From: Geodermatophilus sp. TF02-6
GTDB lineage: Bacteria; Actinomycetota; Actinomycetes; Mycobacteriales; Geodermatophilaceae
Reading direction: 5' to 3'
Length of the DNA: 64,000 nt
NCBI RefSeq assembly: GCF_003319115.1
Contig: NZ_QOHF01000005.1
Coordinates: 159,588-223,587 of the forward strand
Shown here: positions 1 through 14,296 of the stretch, one piece after another
How the letters are laid out: every line of letters begins with the position of its first letter
Position numbering within the stretch: the first letter of the stretch is position 1
The notes under the pieces: model-generated
Seen by the model: only the letters and a program-made list of their open reading frames with translations
Databases searched by the model: none
Told to the model about the DNA's origin: nothing
Position numbers and translations under genes: made by a program

Positions 1-692
1 CGATGTTCGGCTCGTCGGTGTTCCTCGGGCAGTACCTGCAGATCTCCCGCGGCTACTCGCCCACGGCGGCCGGTCTGCTCACCGTCCCGATGGTCGGCGG
101 ACTGCTGCTGTCCTCGACCGTCTCCGGCATCCTCATCACCCGCACCGGCAGGTGGAAGCGCTACCTGGTCGCCGGGTCGCTGCTCGTGGTCGTCGGCTTC
201 GGCCTGCTGGCCACCATCGACCACGAGACCGACATGGTCGTGCTCGGGGTGTTCCTGTTCGTGCTCGGTGTCGGCATCGGCATGACCATGCAGAACCTGG
301 TGCTGGCCGTGCAGAACACCGTCGCCGCCCGGGACCTCGGCGCGGCCAGCTCGGCGGTCGCCTTCTTCCGCAGCCTGGGCGGCACGATCGGCGTCTCGGT
401 CCTCGGCGCGGTGCTCTCCACCCGCGTCGGTGACCTGATCGCGCAGGGCCTGGCCAGCACGCCCGGCGCCGCGGCGGCCGCCCAGGGCTCCGGCTCGGTG
501 GGACTGGCCGACCTGGCCGACGCCCCGCCGGCGGTCCGGACGCTGATCCAGGTCTCCTACGGCGACGCGACCGGCCGGATCTTCCTCGTCTCCGCCATCG
601 TGGCGGTGGTCGCGGTGGCCGCCATCGGGTTCATCCGTGAGGTGGCGCTGCGGACCGAGAGCGGCGACGAGCGGCTGCGCGCCGGTCGCTGA
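1..692 (+). CDS. MFS drug-efflux transporter, DHA2 type (5' end outside window)
   Basis: Only the C-terminal part, about 229 residues, is visible; the reading frame is open at the left edge. It shows six or so hydrophobic segments separated by short basic loops, including RTGRWKR, a typical cytoplasmic MFS loop. The order and spacing match the second half of 14-TM DHA2 (EmrB/QacA-like) proton-driven exporters, which expel drugs or metabolites across the cytoplasmic membrane. The tail after the last segment is short and charged (about 17 residues). The gene converges on the osmC/ohrR pair and is followed by a strong hairpin. The substrate cannot be inferred, and the true start lies upstream of the window. 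Confidence 0.85.
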   Translation, partial: MFGSSVFLGQYLQISRGYSPTAAGLLTVPMVGGLLLSSTVSGILITRTGRWKRYLVAGSLLVVVGFGLLATIDHETDMVVLGVFLFVLGVGIGMTMQNLVLAVQNTVAARDLGAASSAVAFFRSLGGTIGVSVLGAVLSTRVGDLIAQGLASTPGAAAAAQGSGSVGLADLADAPPAVRTLIQVSYGDATGRIFLVSAIVAVVAVAAIGFIREVALRTESGDERLRAGR

Positions 693-706
693 GCCCGCAG
701 ACGCCC

Positions 707-740
707 ACGGCGGCCCATCCCGACGGGGACGGGCCGCCGT
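707..740. terminator. hairpin terminator after the MFS gene
   Basis: Perfect 10-bp arms (ACGGCGGCCC at 707-716 and its complement at 731-740) enclose a 14-nt loop, 15 nt after the MFS stop. A short TTG follows. It probably ends transcription of the efflux gene. Confidence 0.6.
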
Positions 741-798
741 TGTCAGGCCTCCTCAGGCCCTGGCGGCCCCCTCGAGAATCCCGCCGCGAGCCTCGATC

Positions 799-857
799 GG
801 CCCTCCTGCAGGAGCCCGCCGCGAGCTTGCGAGTGGCGGGGGGCAGGAGGGTCCTTC
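799..857. repeat. dispersed 3'-end palindromic element, copy 1
   Basis: About 60 bp, bounded by GGCCCTCCTGC and GCAGGAGGGTCCTTC, which form the outer stem. An inner stem CCCGCC/GGCGGG holds a loop with the family core CGAGCTTGCGAG. It lies between the convergent MFS and osmC genes and ends against the osmC stop codons, so it could be a bidirectional terminator. Confidence 0.65.
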
Positions 858-868
858 TACTTCTACTT

Positions 869-1309
869 CTACTTCTCCAGGGCGGCGTCCAGACTGATGT
901 CGTCGACGCCGGCCAGCGCCCGGCTGACCGGGCAGCCGACCTTGGCCGCCTGGGCGGCCTTCTCGAACCCCGCGGCGTCGAGGCCGTCGACCTCACCGCG
1001 GACGGTGAGCTCGATCTTCGTGATCGTCGGCGCGCCGTCCTTCTGGCCGAGCGTGACGTCGGCCGAGATCTCCAGCGCCTGGGGGGTGCCTCCGGCCTTG
1101 GCGATCTCGTTGGACAGGGCCATCGCGAAGCACGACGAGTGGGCGGCCGCGATGAGCTCCTCCGGGCTGGTCGTCCCGTTGGCCTCCTCGGCCGTGCGCT
1201 TGGGGAACGAGACCTCGTAGGTGCCGACCTTCGAGCTGGACAGCTCGACCTGGCCGGACCCCTCCTGCAAGGTGCCGTTCCAGGCGGTGCGGGCGGTACG
1301 GGTGGGCAT
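869..1309 (-). CDS. osmC: OsmC-family peroxiredoxin
   Basis: 146 residues, the usual OsmC length. OsmC/Ohr proteins reduce organic hydroperoxides with a pair of cysteines; both are present, C60 in AAAHSSCFAMAL and C126 in KVGCPVSRAL. The pattern TSPEELIAAAHS and the VGCPVS context fit the OsmC branch better than Ohr. It is the second gene of a two-gene minus-strand unit, 66 bp after an OhrR-type regulator, which suggests peroxide induction. The stop codon is followed by two further in-frame TAG codons 6 and 12 nt downstream, produced by a hexanucleotide AAGTAG repeat. The electron donor in this organism is not visible here. Confidence 0.92.
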   Translation of the reverse strand: MPTRTARTAWNGTLQEGSGQVELSSSKVGTYEVSFPKRTAEEANGTTSPEELIAAAHSSCFAMALSNEIAKAGGTPQALEISADVTLGQKDGAPTITKIELTVRGEVDGLDAAGFEKAAQAAKVGCPVSRALAGVDDISLDAALEK

Positions 1310-1375
1310 GGGTCCTCCTCCTCGGACGGGGCGTCGCTCTCGGCTACCCCGATCGGTCGTGCACGACCATCCTGA

Positions 1376-1819
1376 TCAACGGCGGCTGACCCGCTCGGCG
1401 ACCAGGTTGAGCTTGGCCTTGAGGTCGGCGAACTCCTCGCGGTCCAGGTCGAGGGCGCAGATGATCTCCGCGGAGATCGCGTCGGCCCTGTCCTGCAGCG
1501 CCCGCCCGGCGTCGGTCAGGGCGATGGAGACAGAGCGCTCGTCCTCCACCCGGCGGTGCCGGGTGACCAGGCCGGCGGTGGTGAGCCGCTTGAGCAACGG
1601 GGAGAGCGTGCCACTGTCGAGCGCGAGGCGGGCGCCGAGCTGGCCGACGGTCTGGTTGTCGGCCTCCCACAGCAGCATCATCACCAGGTACTGCGGATAG
1701 GTGAGGCCGATCGCGTCGAGCAGGGGGCGGTAGCGCGCCGTCAGCGCCCGTGAGGCGGCGTAGAGCGCGAAGCACAGCTGGTCCTCGAGGACCGCGCTCG
1801 GTGCGGGCAGACCGGTCAT
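1376..1819 (-). CDS. ohrR: MarR-family peroxide sensor, OhrR-like
   Basis: 147 residues. The N-terminal stretch [14 protein letters not shown] and the following [14 protein letters not shown] closely match OhrR of Bacillus, whose reactive cysteine falls at the same place; here it is C16. No second conserved cysteine is seen, so it would be a one-cysteine type OhrR. A winged helix follows (about 45-105, ending in the wing motif [11 protein letters not shown]). OhrR represses an Ohr/OsmC gene and releases DNA when the cysteine is oxidised by organic peroxides; the downstream osmC supports this. I chose the ATG at 1819 because the homologous core starts just after it and a TAGACT hexamer lies 7 nt upstream. 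A longer open frame runs upstream but has no protein-like character. Confidence 0.9.
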   Translation of the reverse strand: MTGLPAPSAVLEDQLCFALYAASRALTARYRPLLDAIGLTYPQYLVMMLLWEADNQTVGQLGARLALDSGTLSPLLKRLTTAGLVTRHRRVEDERSVSIALTDAGRALQDRADAISAEIICALDLDREEFADLKAKLNLVAERVSRR

Positions 1820-1826
1820 CTTCCGA

Positions 1827-1832
1827 AGTCTA
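1827..1832 (-). promoter_or_regulatory. -10 hexamer TAGACT, probable leaderless start of ohrR
   Basis: On the minus strand TAGACT ends 7 nt before the ohrR ATG, a spacing that places the transcription start at or next to the start codon. No Shine-Dalgarno sequence is seen. Confidence 0.5.
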
Positions 1833-1878
1833 GGGGGCCGGTCCAGCCGGACCGGATCCTTCCGTCCGGGGGTCTCCC

Positions 1879-1900
1879 GGTGCAGGACGGGTCCTGCACC
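1879..1900. promoter_or_regulatory. perfect 22-bp inverted repeat between ohrR and clpB
   Basis: Arms GGTGCAGGAC and its exact complement flank a GG centre. It sits 60-81 bp upstream of the ohrR start and 14 bp from the HAIR operator of clpB. It could be the operator of OhrR or of another dimeric regulator; nothing in the sequence assigns it. Confidence 0.5.
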
Positions 1901-1914
1901 AGGTGAACGCGCGA

Positions 1915-1937
1915 GGTTGAGCGGAACAGACTCAACC
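1915..1937. promoter_or_regulatory. HAIR-type HspR operator upstream of clpB
   Basis: GGTTGAG and CTCAACC are exact inverted arms 9 bp apart. The inner pattern TTGAG-N8-ACTCAA fits the HspR-associated inverted repeat (CTTGAGT-N7-ACTCAAG) that controls clpB and dnaK in actinobacteria. It lies about 76 bp before the clpB ATG. The hspR gene is not in this window. Confidence 0.75.
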
Positions 1938-2012
1938 CTGACCGCGTTGGACCCCTCGACAACCCCGGCCGGGTCTCCCGGCCCCTCCCGGAGAGGACTC
2001 CCCGCAGAGACC

Positions 2013-4598
<2,586 letters not shown>

Positions 4599-4599
4599 C

Positions 4600-4658
4600 G
4601 AAGGACCTCCCTGCCCCCCACCGCTCGCAGGCTCGCGGCGGGCCCCTGCAGGGAGGCC
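4600..4658. repeat. dispersed 3'-end palindromic element, copy 2 (reverse orientation)
   Basis: Starts with GAAGGACCTCCCTGC directly after the clpB stop and ends with GCAGGGAGGCC, forming the outer stem around CGCTCGCAGGCTCGCGG. It is the reverse complement of the other orientation of this family. Confidence 0.6.
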
Positions 4659-4741
4659 GCCCGTCCTCTCCAACCCTTCCCAGGCTCAGGGCGGGGCCCG
4701 GGACGGGGCCGCGGCGGCACTCTGTAGGGGGGCCCGCCGCC

Positions 4742-4773
4742 GGGCCCGCCGTCCCACCCGGGGCGGCGGGCCC
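4742..4773. terminator. GC-rich hairpin downstream of clpB
   Basis: Perfect 10-bp arms, GGGCCCGCCG at 4742-4751 and its complement at 4764-4773, with a 12-nt loop. The rest of the 330-bp gap between clpB and the next gene holds GC-rich repeat fragments and no gene that I can see. Confidence 0.5.
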
Positions 4774-4929
4774 TCGCCGTGTCCCGCCGCGGGTGGTCGC
4801 AGTGGGCCCGGAGGGTCCCTGGAGGCCGATGTTGTGACTTGGTCTCGATCGACCTGCGACCCTGGCCCGGGGCCGGGACGGTGGGTGATCATCGCCGCAG
4901 ACACCATGGGACCGACCAGGGAGCACGCG

Positions 4930-5562
4930 ATGACATCAGGGCAGGGCGGCCACGACCCGCAGCAGGGGTGGCAGCAGCCACCGCTCCCACAGCAGCAGGG
5001 CTGGCAGGCGCCGCCCGCGCAGGAGGGCTGGCAGGCGCCGCCCGCGCAGCCGCCCTACGGCTACGGCTACGGGCCGGCTCCGTCGGCGCCCGGGTACGCG
5101 CCGCCCGCGCCGCCGCGGCCGGACGCGGTCCGCTTCGGCGTCGGCGCGTTCGTGGCCAACCTGGTCCTCGGCCTGGTGGGGTCGGTGGTCACGTTCAGCA
5201 GCATCGACGGCCTCATCGACGCCGAGCTCGCCCAGTCCGGGGTCACCGTGTCGCAGGACGCGATCCGGGCGGTGCTCATCGTCAGCGCGGTCATCGGGCT
5301 GTTCTTCGTCGCCCTGGAGGCGCTGTTCATCTGGTTCGCCTGGAACGGCCGCAACTGGGCACGGATCGTCCTGTTCGTGCTCGGCGCCTTCACCATCCTC
5401 GGCGGGCTGTCCGCGCTGACGCAGCCGAGCACCGGCTTCATGACCGCCCTCTCGGTGTGCCAGATGCTGCTGGTGATCGTCGGCATCGTGCTGCTGACCC
5501 GGCCGCCGTCGAACGAGTGGTACCGGATCATGGGACAGCGGCGGGCGGCCGGGCTGCGCTGA
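4930..5562 (+). CDS. four-TM membrane protein with Pro/Gln-rich N-terminus
   Basis: 210 residues, function unknown. The first 70 residues are rich in Pro, Gln, Trp and Tyr and include a tandem QGWQAPPAQ/EGWQAPPAQ duplication, a low-complexity cytoplasmic tail common on actinobacterial membrane proteins. Four hydrophobic segments follow (about 75-95, 115-135, 148-165 and 175-192) and then a short basic tail. GGGAG 8 nt before the ATG at 4930 decides the start over upstream in-frame codons. It stands alone between clpB and a strong terminator. Confidence 0.75.
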   Translation: MTSGQGGHDPQQGWQQPPLPQQQGWQAPPAQEGWQAPPAQPPYGYGYGPAPSAPGYAPPAPPRPDAVRFGVGAFVANLVLGLVGSVVTFSSIDGLIDAELAQSGVTVSQDAIRAVLIVSAVIGLFFVALEALFIWFAWNGRNWARIVLFVLGAFTILGGLSALTQPSTGFMTALSVCQMLLVIVGIVLLTRPPSNEWYRIMGQRRAAGLR

Positions 5563-5577
5563 CGGCCGACCCGGCTC

Positions 5578-5613
5578 CCGCGGGCCGTCGTCCTCCCGGA
5601 CGGCGGCCCGCGG
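5578..5613. terminator. strong hairpin after the Pro-rich membrane protein
   Basis: Sixteen-base-pair arms (5578-5593 and 5598-5613) with one G-U-type mismatch and a TCCC loop, starting 15 nt after the stop codon. A good intrinsic terminator apart from the lack of a U-tract, which is normal for this GC content. Confidence 0.7.
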
Positions 5614-5700
5614 CGTCGTCCGGGCGTGGCGCCCACCCCGGCCGGGCCGGGGTGGGGATGATGGCGCCCGCCCAGGACGGACGGAGGAGCCCCACCCCTC

Positions 5701-6387
5701 GTGACGCGCCGCCGCACCACTCTGGCCGTCGCCGTCGCCCTGGTGCTCCCGCTGGGCGCCTGCGGCTCTGCCGGGCCCTCCCCGGAGGCCGCCGCCGCGC
5801 TCAGCACCTCGGCCGCCCCGGCCGGGCCGTTCGGCGCCGGCTGCTCCGCGCTGCCGCTCGCCGGGACGGACGGCCGGCTCGGGGCGCCCGACACCCCGCT
5901 GGTCACCGCGGCCGCCGGCATCCCGGTCCTGTCCCGGTTCACGGCTGCCGTGCGCGCGGCCACGCTCGTCGACTCGCTCAACGTCACCGAGGACGTCACC
6001 GTGCTCGTCCCGGCCGACCCGGCGTTCGAGGCGGTGCCCGCCGACACGCTCGACCCGGTGCTGGCCGACATGCCCCGGCTGACCGCCCTGCTCACCCACC
6101 ACGTGATCCCCGGCCGGCTGACCCCCGCCGAGCTGGCCGGGACGCATCCCACGCTGAACGGGGACCAGGTCACCGTGGACGGCTCGGACGAGGGCTCCAC
6201 CATCACCGCCGACCAGACCCTCGTCGGGACGACCGACGCGGCGGTGGCCTGCGGCGGCCTGCGGACGGCGAACGCGACCGTCTACGTCCTCGACCAGGTG
6301 CTCGCCCCGCCGTCCCCCTCGAGCCCTTCGCAGGCTCAGCGGACGCCGAGGAGGGGGGCGCCGGCGTCAGTAGGGTCGGCGTCATGA
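5701..6387 (+). CDS. fasciclin-domain lipoprotein
   Basis: 228 residues from a GTG start with GGAGGAG upstream. A basic N-terminus, hydrophobic core and lipobox LPLGAC at about 15-20 predict lipid anchoring outside the membrane. The body (about 65-200) is a FAS1 domain, with the TVLVPADPAFEAVP segment and an H-H-V-I-P stretch near the conserved H2 region. FAS1 proteins act in adhesion or matrix contacts; the partner is unknown. The last 25 residues are low-complexity and are encoded by sequence resembling the dispersed palindromic element, so the original C-terminus was probably shorter. The stop overlaps the pyrE start (ATGA). Confidence 0.85.
   Translation: MTRRRTTLAVAVALVLPLGACGSAGPSPEAAAALSTSAAPAGPFGAGCSALPLAGTDGRLGAPDTPLVTAAAGIPVLSRFTAAVRAATLVDSLNVTEDVTVLVPADPAFEAVPADTLDPVLADMPRLTALLTHHVIPGRLTPAELAGTHPTLNGDQVTVDGSDEGSTITADQTLVGTTDAAVACGGLRTANATVYVLDQVLAPPSPSSPSQAQRTPRRGAPASVGSAS
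6371..6376 (+). promoter_or_regulatory. -10 hexamer TAGGGT, probable leaderless start of pyrE
   Basis: TAGGGT ends 7 nt before the pyrE ATG although it lies inside the preceding coding region. pyrE may thus be made both by coupling (ATGA overlap) and from its own leaderless transcript. Confidence 0.5.
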
Positions 6388-6938
6388 CGGCTCCCGCCAT
6401 CCTGCCCGACCGCGACCGGCTGCTGGAGCTCGTTCTCGACCTGGCCGTCGTCCAGGGCCGGGTCACGCTCTCCTCGGGGCGGGAGGCCGACTGGTACATC
6501 GACCTGCGCCGGCTGACCCTGCACCACGAGGGCGCTCCGCTGGTCGGCCGGGTGATGCGGCAGCTGACCGGCGACCTGCGCTACGACGTCGTCGGCGGGC
6601 TCACCCTCGGCGCCGACCCGGTGGCGACGGCGATGCTGCACGCGGCGGCCGCCGGGGAGGGGTTCCTCGACGCCTGCGTCGTCCGCAAGGCCGGCAAGGC
6701 ACACGGCCTGCAGCGGCGGATCGAGGGGCCGGACGTCGCCGGGCGCAGCGTGCTCGTGGTGGAGGACGTCTCCACCACCGGCTCCAGCCCGCTGACCGCC
6801 GTCGAGGCGCTGCGGGAGGCCGGTGCCGAGCCGATCGCCGTGGCCGTGGTCGTCGACCGCGGCGGGCGGGCCGCGGTCGAGGAGGCGGGGCTGGAGTACC
6901 GCGCCGCCTTCACCCTCGCCGACCTCGGCCTGGAGTGA
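6384..6938 (+). CDS. pyrE: orotate phosphoribosyltransferase
   Basis: 184 residues, standard PyrE length. It joins orotate and PRPP to give orotidine monophosphate in pyrimidine synthesis. The PRPP-binding signature is present as VLVVEDVSTTGSS at about 123-135, and the orotate-side SSGREADWYIDLR segment is near 31-43. The start overlaps the fasciclin lipoprotein stop by 4 nt. Other pyrimidine genes are not near. Confidence 0.95.
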   Translation: MTAPAILPDRDRLLELVLDLAVVQGRVTLSSGREADWYIDLRRLTLHHEGAPLVGRVMRQLTGDLRYDVVGGLTLGADPVATAMLHAAAAGEGFLDACVVRKAGKAHGLQRRIEGPDVAGRSVLVVEDVSTTGSSPLTAVEALREAGAEPIAVAVVVDRGGRAAVEEAGLEYRAAFTLADLGLE

Positions 6939-6988
6939 CCCCGCGCTCCCGGGCGGTGAGCGCACGCACCCGTCGCGGGCGTGCTGGA

Positions 6989-7022
6989 TCAGCGTGCCGC
7001 CGGGCCCGAGGTGACACGCTGA
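6989..7022. promoter_or_regulatory. inverted repeat before the disulfide oxidoreductase
   Basis: TCAGCGTG (6989-6996) and CACGCTGA (7015-7022) are exact inverted arms separated by 18 bp. The right arm covers CACGCT, a -10-like hexamer 6 nt before the next ATG, so a bound repressor would block the promoter. Confidence 0.4.
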
Positions 7023-7026
7023 CCCC

Positions 7027-8379
7027 ATGAGCGCAGAGCGGTTGGTCGTCGTCGGCGGCGACGCCGCGGGCATGTCCGCGGCGGCCCAGGCCCGCCGGCT
7101 GCGCGGTGCCTCCGACCTGGCGATCACCGTCCTCGAGCAGGGCCCCGAGGTCTCCTACTCGGCCTGCGGCATCCCCTACTGGGTCGGGGACGTCGTGGGC
7201 GACCGCGACCGGCTCATCGCCCGCACCCCGCGCGAGTTCGCCGCCCAGGACGTCGACGTCCGCACCGCCACGCGCGCCGAGGAGGTCGACCTCGACGCCG
7301 GCACCGTGCGGACCAGCACCGGTGAGACGTTCGGCTACGACCGGCTGGTGATCGCCACCGGCGGCCGGCCGATGCGCCCGCCGGTGCCCGGGCTCGACGC
7401 GCAGGGCGTGCACGGGGTGCACCGGCTGGCCGACGGCGCCGACATCCGCGCCGCGGTCGCCGCCGGCGCCCGGAGGGCGGTCGTCCTGGGTGGCGGGTAC
7501 ATCGGCCTGGAGATGGCCGACGTCCTGCACGCCCGCGGACTGGCCGTGACGATCGTGCTCGCCGACCCGCTGCCGATGACCCAGCTCGACGCCGACATGG
7601 GTGAGCGGATCTGCAAGGCGATCGGCGACCTGGGCATCGACGTCCAGCCCGACCAGCCGGTCCGGGAGGTCGAGGCCGACGCCGACGGGGTGGTGCGGGC
7701 CGTCCGCACCGACGCCGGCAGCTACGAGTGCGACCTCGTCGTCCTCGGGCTGGGGATGGGCCCGGAGGTCGCGCTCGCCCGCGCCGCCGGGCTGCGGATC
7801 GGCGAGACCGGCGCCGTCGAGGTCGACCGCACCCAGCGCAGCCGCTCGCACCCGGAGGTGTACGCCGCCGGCGACTGCTCGCAGACGTACCACCGGCTCA
7901 CCGGCGAGGCGGTGCACGTCGCCCTCGGCACGCACGCCACCAAGCAGGGCCGGGTCGCCGGCTCGGTCATCGGCGGGCGGGCGGCCCGCTTCGCCGGGGT
8001 GCTGGGCACCGCGCTGACCAAGGTCGGCGGCCTGGAGATCGGCCGGACCGGCCTGTGCGCGAGCCAGGCCGCGGCGGCCGGCCACGACGTCCGCACCGAG
8101 ACGATCGAGGGGACGACGCGCGCCGGCTACTACCCGGGCGCCGAGCCGATGACGGTCAAGCTGGTCAGCGACCGGGGCTCCGGCCAGCTGCTGGGCGGCC
8201 AGATCGTCGGTGGACCCGGCGCCGGCAAGCGGATCGACGTCCTGGCCACCGCCATCTGGGCCGGGCTGACCGCCGAGGAGTTCGCCGGCTCCGACCTCTC
8301 CTACGCGCCGCCGTTCTCCCCGGTCCACGACCCCGTGGCCGTCGCCGCCCGCGTCGCCAGCCGGGTCGAGCAGGGCTGA
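7027..8379 (+). CDS. class III FAD-dependent pyridine nucleotide-disulfide oxidoreductase (NADH oxidase / CoA-disulfide reductase-like)
   Basis: 450 residues. The N-terminal FAD fold has VVVGGDAAGMSAA, the middle NAD(P)H fold has VVLGGGYIGLEMA, and VYAAGDCSQ is the second FAD contact. The single active-site cysteine of this class, in SYSACGIPYWVG at C47, is present; there is no CxxxxC pair. Enzymes of this class reduce oxygen, CoA disulfide or persulfides through that cysteine. Which one applies cannot be told from sequence. No rhodanese domain is attached. The gene seems monocistronic, with a possible operator at 6989-7022. Confidence 0.88.
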   Translation: MSAERLVVVGGDAAGMSAAAQARRLRGASDLAITVLEQGPEVSYSACGIPYWVGDVVGDRDRLIARTPREFAAQDVDVRTATRAEEVDLDAGTVRTSTGETFGYDRLVIATGGRPMRPPVPGLDAQGVHGVHRLADGADIRAAVAAGARRAVVLGGGYIGLEMADVLHARGLAVTIVLADPLPMTQLDADMGERICKAIGDLGIDVQPDQPVREVEADADGVVRAVRTDAGSYECDLVVLGLGMGPEVALARAAGLRIGETGAVEVDRTQRSRSHPEVYAAGDCSQTYHRLTGEAVHVALGTHATKQGRVAGSVIGGRAARFAGVLGTALTKVGGLEIGRTGLCASQAAAAGHDVRTETIEGTTRAGYYPGAEPMTVKLVSDRGSGQLLGGQIVGGPGAGKRIDVLATAIWAGLTAEEFAGSDLSYAPPFSPVHDPVAVAARVASRVEQG

Positions 8380-8461
8380 GCGCCGACCGGTCCGATCGGC
8401 CGGTGGGTGTCGCGGCACACGGCCTCGGCGGGATACTGGCCGCCGAGCAAGCGCCGTCCCC

Positions 8462-8546
8462 GACGCAGTGTCCGTGCAGCGACGCAGTGTCCGTACAAGC
8501 AAGACGCAGTGTCCGTACAAGCAAGACGCAGTGTCCGTGCCAGCAA
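8462..8546. repeat. four tandem repeats upstream of fba
   Basis: Units starting GACGCAGTGTCCGT begin at 8462, 8481, 8503 and 8525; the second and third are identical 22-bp copies ending ACAAGCAA, the first is 3 nt shorter. The last unit runs into the fba ribosome binding site. Two-turn helical spacing suggests a protein-binding array or a leader element. Confidence 0.8.
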
Positions 8547-8558
8547 GGAGCGCCCCGC

Positions 8559-9592
<1,034 letters not shown>

Positions 9593-9593
<1 letters not shown>

Positions 9594-10015
9594 TGGGGCA
9601 TCCGCACGCCAACCTCCTGGGTGAGCCGCCGTCGACGCTGCTGCCGCCCACCCCGGAGGCCGACGCGGAGCTCGCGCAGGGCATCCCGGCGGCCGAGGTC
9701 GCGGCACGCCACCCGACGGTGAGCGCGGCGTGGGCGGAGCTGGCCGAGCAGGCGCTCGACCGGCCGGACCGTGGGCTGACCGACACCATCGCGGCCTACG
9801 CCTACGCCCGCACCGGTTACCACCGCGGCCTGGACGCGCTGCGACGCAACGGCTGGAAGGGCCACGGCCCGGTGCCGTGGTCGCACGCGCCCAACCGCGG
9901 GTTCCTGCGCTGCGTGACGGCCCTGGCCCGGGCCGCCGAGGCCATCGGCGAGACCGACGAGCAGGAGCGCTGCACCCAGCTCCTGCGTGACTGCGACCCC
10001 TCGCTGGCCGCCTGA
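9593..10015 (+). CDS. DUF3151 protein
   Basis: 140 residues, DUF3151, an actinobacterial family of unknown function that commonly neighbours fba. It starts at a TGATG junction with fba, so the two are translationally coupled. Visible features are a helical body with TIAAYAYARTGYHRGLDALRR and a conserved GWKGHGPVPW segment near 98-107. No catalytic motif, signal peptide or membrane segment. The persistent linkage suggests a role tied to central carbon metabolism, but this is inference. Confidence 0.85.
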
Positions 10016-10107
10016 CGCGCAGCACCGAGCGGGGATGGGAGTGTGGGGCTCAGCGCAGGTCGGGGGACGGCACGTGGCCGCGGTGTCGTCCGGTAGGACG
10101 ACGATGA

Positions 10108-13101
<2,994 letters not shown>

Positions 13102-13115
13102 GGAGCGGGTTCGTC

Positions 13116-13172
13116 GGCCCCCTCCCGGGCACCGCCCCGAGCGTGCGAGGGGTGGGGAGGAGGGGGTCCTTC
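13116..13172. repeat. dispersed 3'-end palindromic element, copy 4
   Basis: GGCCCCCTCC opens and GGAGGAGGGGGTCCTTC closes an imperfect hairpin with core CGAGCGTGCGAG. The final TC is part of the stop codon of the convergent GDPD gene. Nearly identical to copy 5. Confidence 0.7.
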
Positions 13173-14193
13173 AGGCGGCGACGAGCTGCCCCCGCGCGCG
13201 GACGGCGACCTCGGGGGCGTCGGTGATGACACCGTCGACGCCGAGGGCCAGCAGCAGCCGGACCTCGGTCCGCAGGTCACCGGTGCCGCCCGCGTCCCCG
13301 CCGCGGCGCAGGTGCCGGGGGAGGAAGGCGTTCTCCGGGCGCAGCGTCCACGGGACGACCAGCAGCCCGGCGCGGTGGGCCCGGCCGATGAGGTCGGAGA
13401 CGCCGGTCAGTGCCTGCTCGCCGTCGCGCAGCAGGATGCGGTGCCGGCTGGGCGTGATGCCCTGGGCGTAGGTGCTGATCCCGCGCAACCCCGCCGGGGT
13501 GACCATCGGGTCGTGGACGGCGGCGTGGTCGACCAGCTGCAGGATCGTCGGCCCGTCCTCCCCGAGGGCGGCGCGCAGCCGCCGCAGCGCCGGCGCGTCG
13601 AAGGACTGCACCACCACCGTCCCGTCGGGACCGGTCGCCCCCAGGCGGCGCAGCTCGGCGGCCACCAGCTCCACCACGGGCAGGTCTGCACGCTCGCCGG
13701 CCCTGGTCGGCGCCTTGAGCTCGGCCAGCACGCGGACCTCCCGCCCGGCGGTCGAGCGGCGGCGGGCGATCGCCACCACCTCGGCCAGCGTGAGGATGCC
13801 GAACCGGCCGTCGTAGGTGGTGTTCAGCGGGCGCAGCGCCGGCATCCGCTCAACGGCCCGCAGGGTGCGCAGCTCGGCGAGGGTGAAGTCCTCGGTGAAC
13901 CAGCCGGCCTGCTCGCGGCCGCCGACGACCCGGGTGGTCCGCCGGCCGGCGAACTCCGGCCGGGTGGCGACGTCGGTGGTGCGGGAGAGCTCGTCCTCGT
14001 GCCGGACGACGAGCGCGCCGTCGCGACTGACCACGACGTCGGGCTCGACGAGGTCGGCGCCGAGGTCGATGGCGAGCTCGAAGGCGGCCGCGGTGTGCTC
14101 CGGCCGGTACGCCGAGGCGCCGCGGTGGCCGACGACCACCTGACGGGGCAGCCCGGTCGCCGGACCCCTTGCCAGCGACTCGATCGCGTGCAT
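13171..14193 (-). CDS. glpQ: glycerophosphodiester phosphodiesterase
   Basis: 340 residues. It hydrolyses glycerophosphodiesters from lipid turnover to glycerol 3-phosphate and an alcohol. The catalytic HRG at 23-25 is followed by PEHT at 31-34 (a common PENT variant), the metal-binding EPD near 51-53, and VRHED. The C-terminal VDGVITDAPE is typical for the family. No signal peptide is visible, so it would act in the cytoplasm or leave by another route. The stop overlaps a dispersed palindromic element. The symbol is by family only. Confidence 0.9.
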   Translation of the reverse strand: MHAIESLARGPATGLPRQVVVGHRGASAYRPEHTAAAFELAIDLGADLVEPDVVVSRDGALVVRHEDELSRTTDVATRPEFAGRRTTRVVGGREQAGWFTEDFTLAELRTLRAVERMPALRPLNTTYDGRFGILTLAEVVAIARRRSTAGREVRVLAELKAPTRAGERADLPVVELVAAELRRLGATGPDGTVVVQSFDAPALRRLRAALGEDGPTILQLVDHAAVHDPMVTPAGLRGISTYAQGITPSRHRILLRDGEQALTGVSDLIGRAHRAGLLVVPWTLRPENAFLPRHLRRGGDAGGTGDLRTEVRLLLALGVDGVITDAPEVAVRARGQLVAA

Positions 14194-14296
14194 GCCCCCA
14201 CCTCACCCCACGACGGTGTCGGGTTGCTGAACGCACGCCGTCCGATCCCGGACAATTCGGACGACACCGCGCCGACCTGCGCGCCACCATGCCGGG

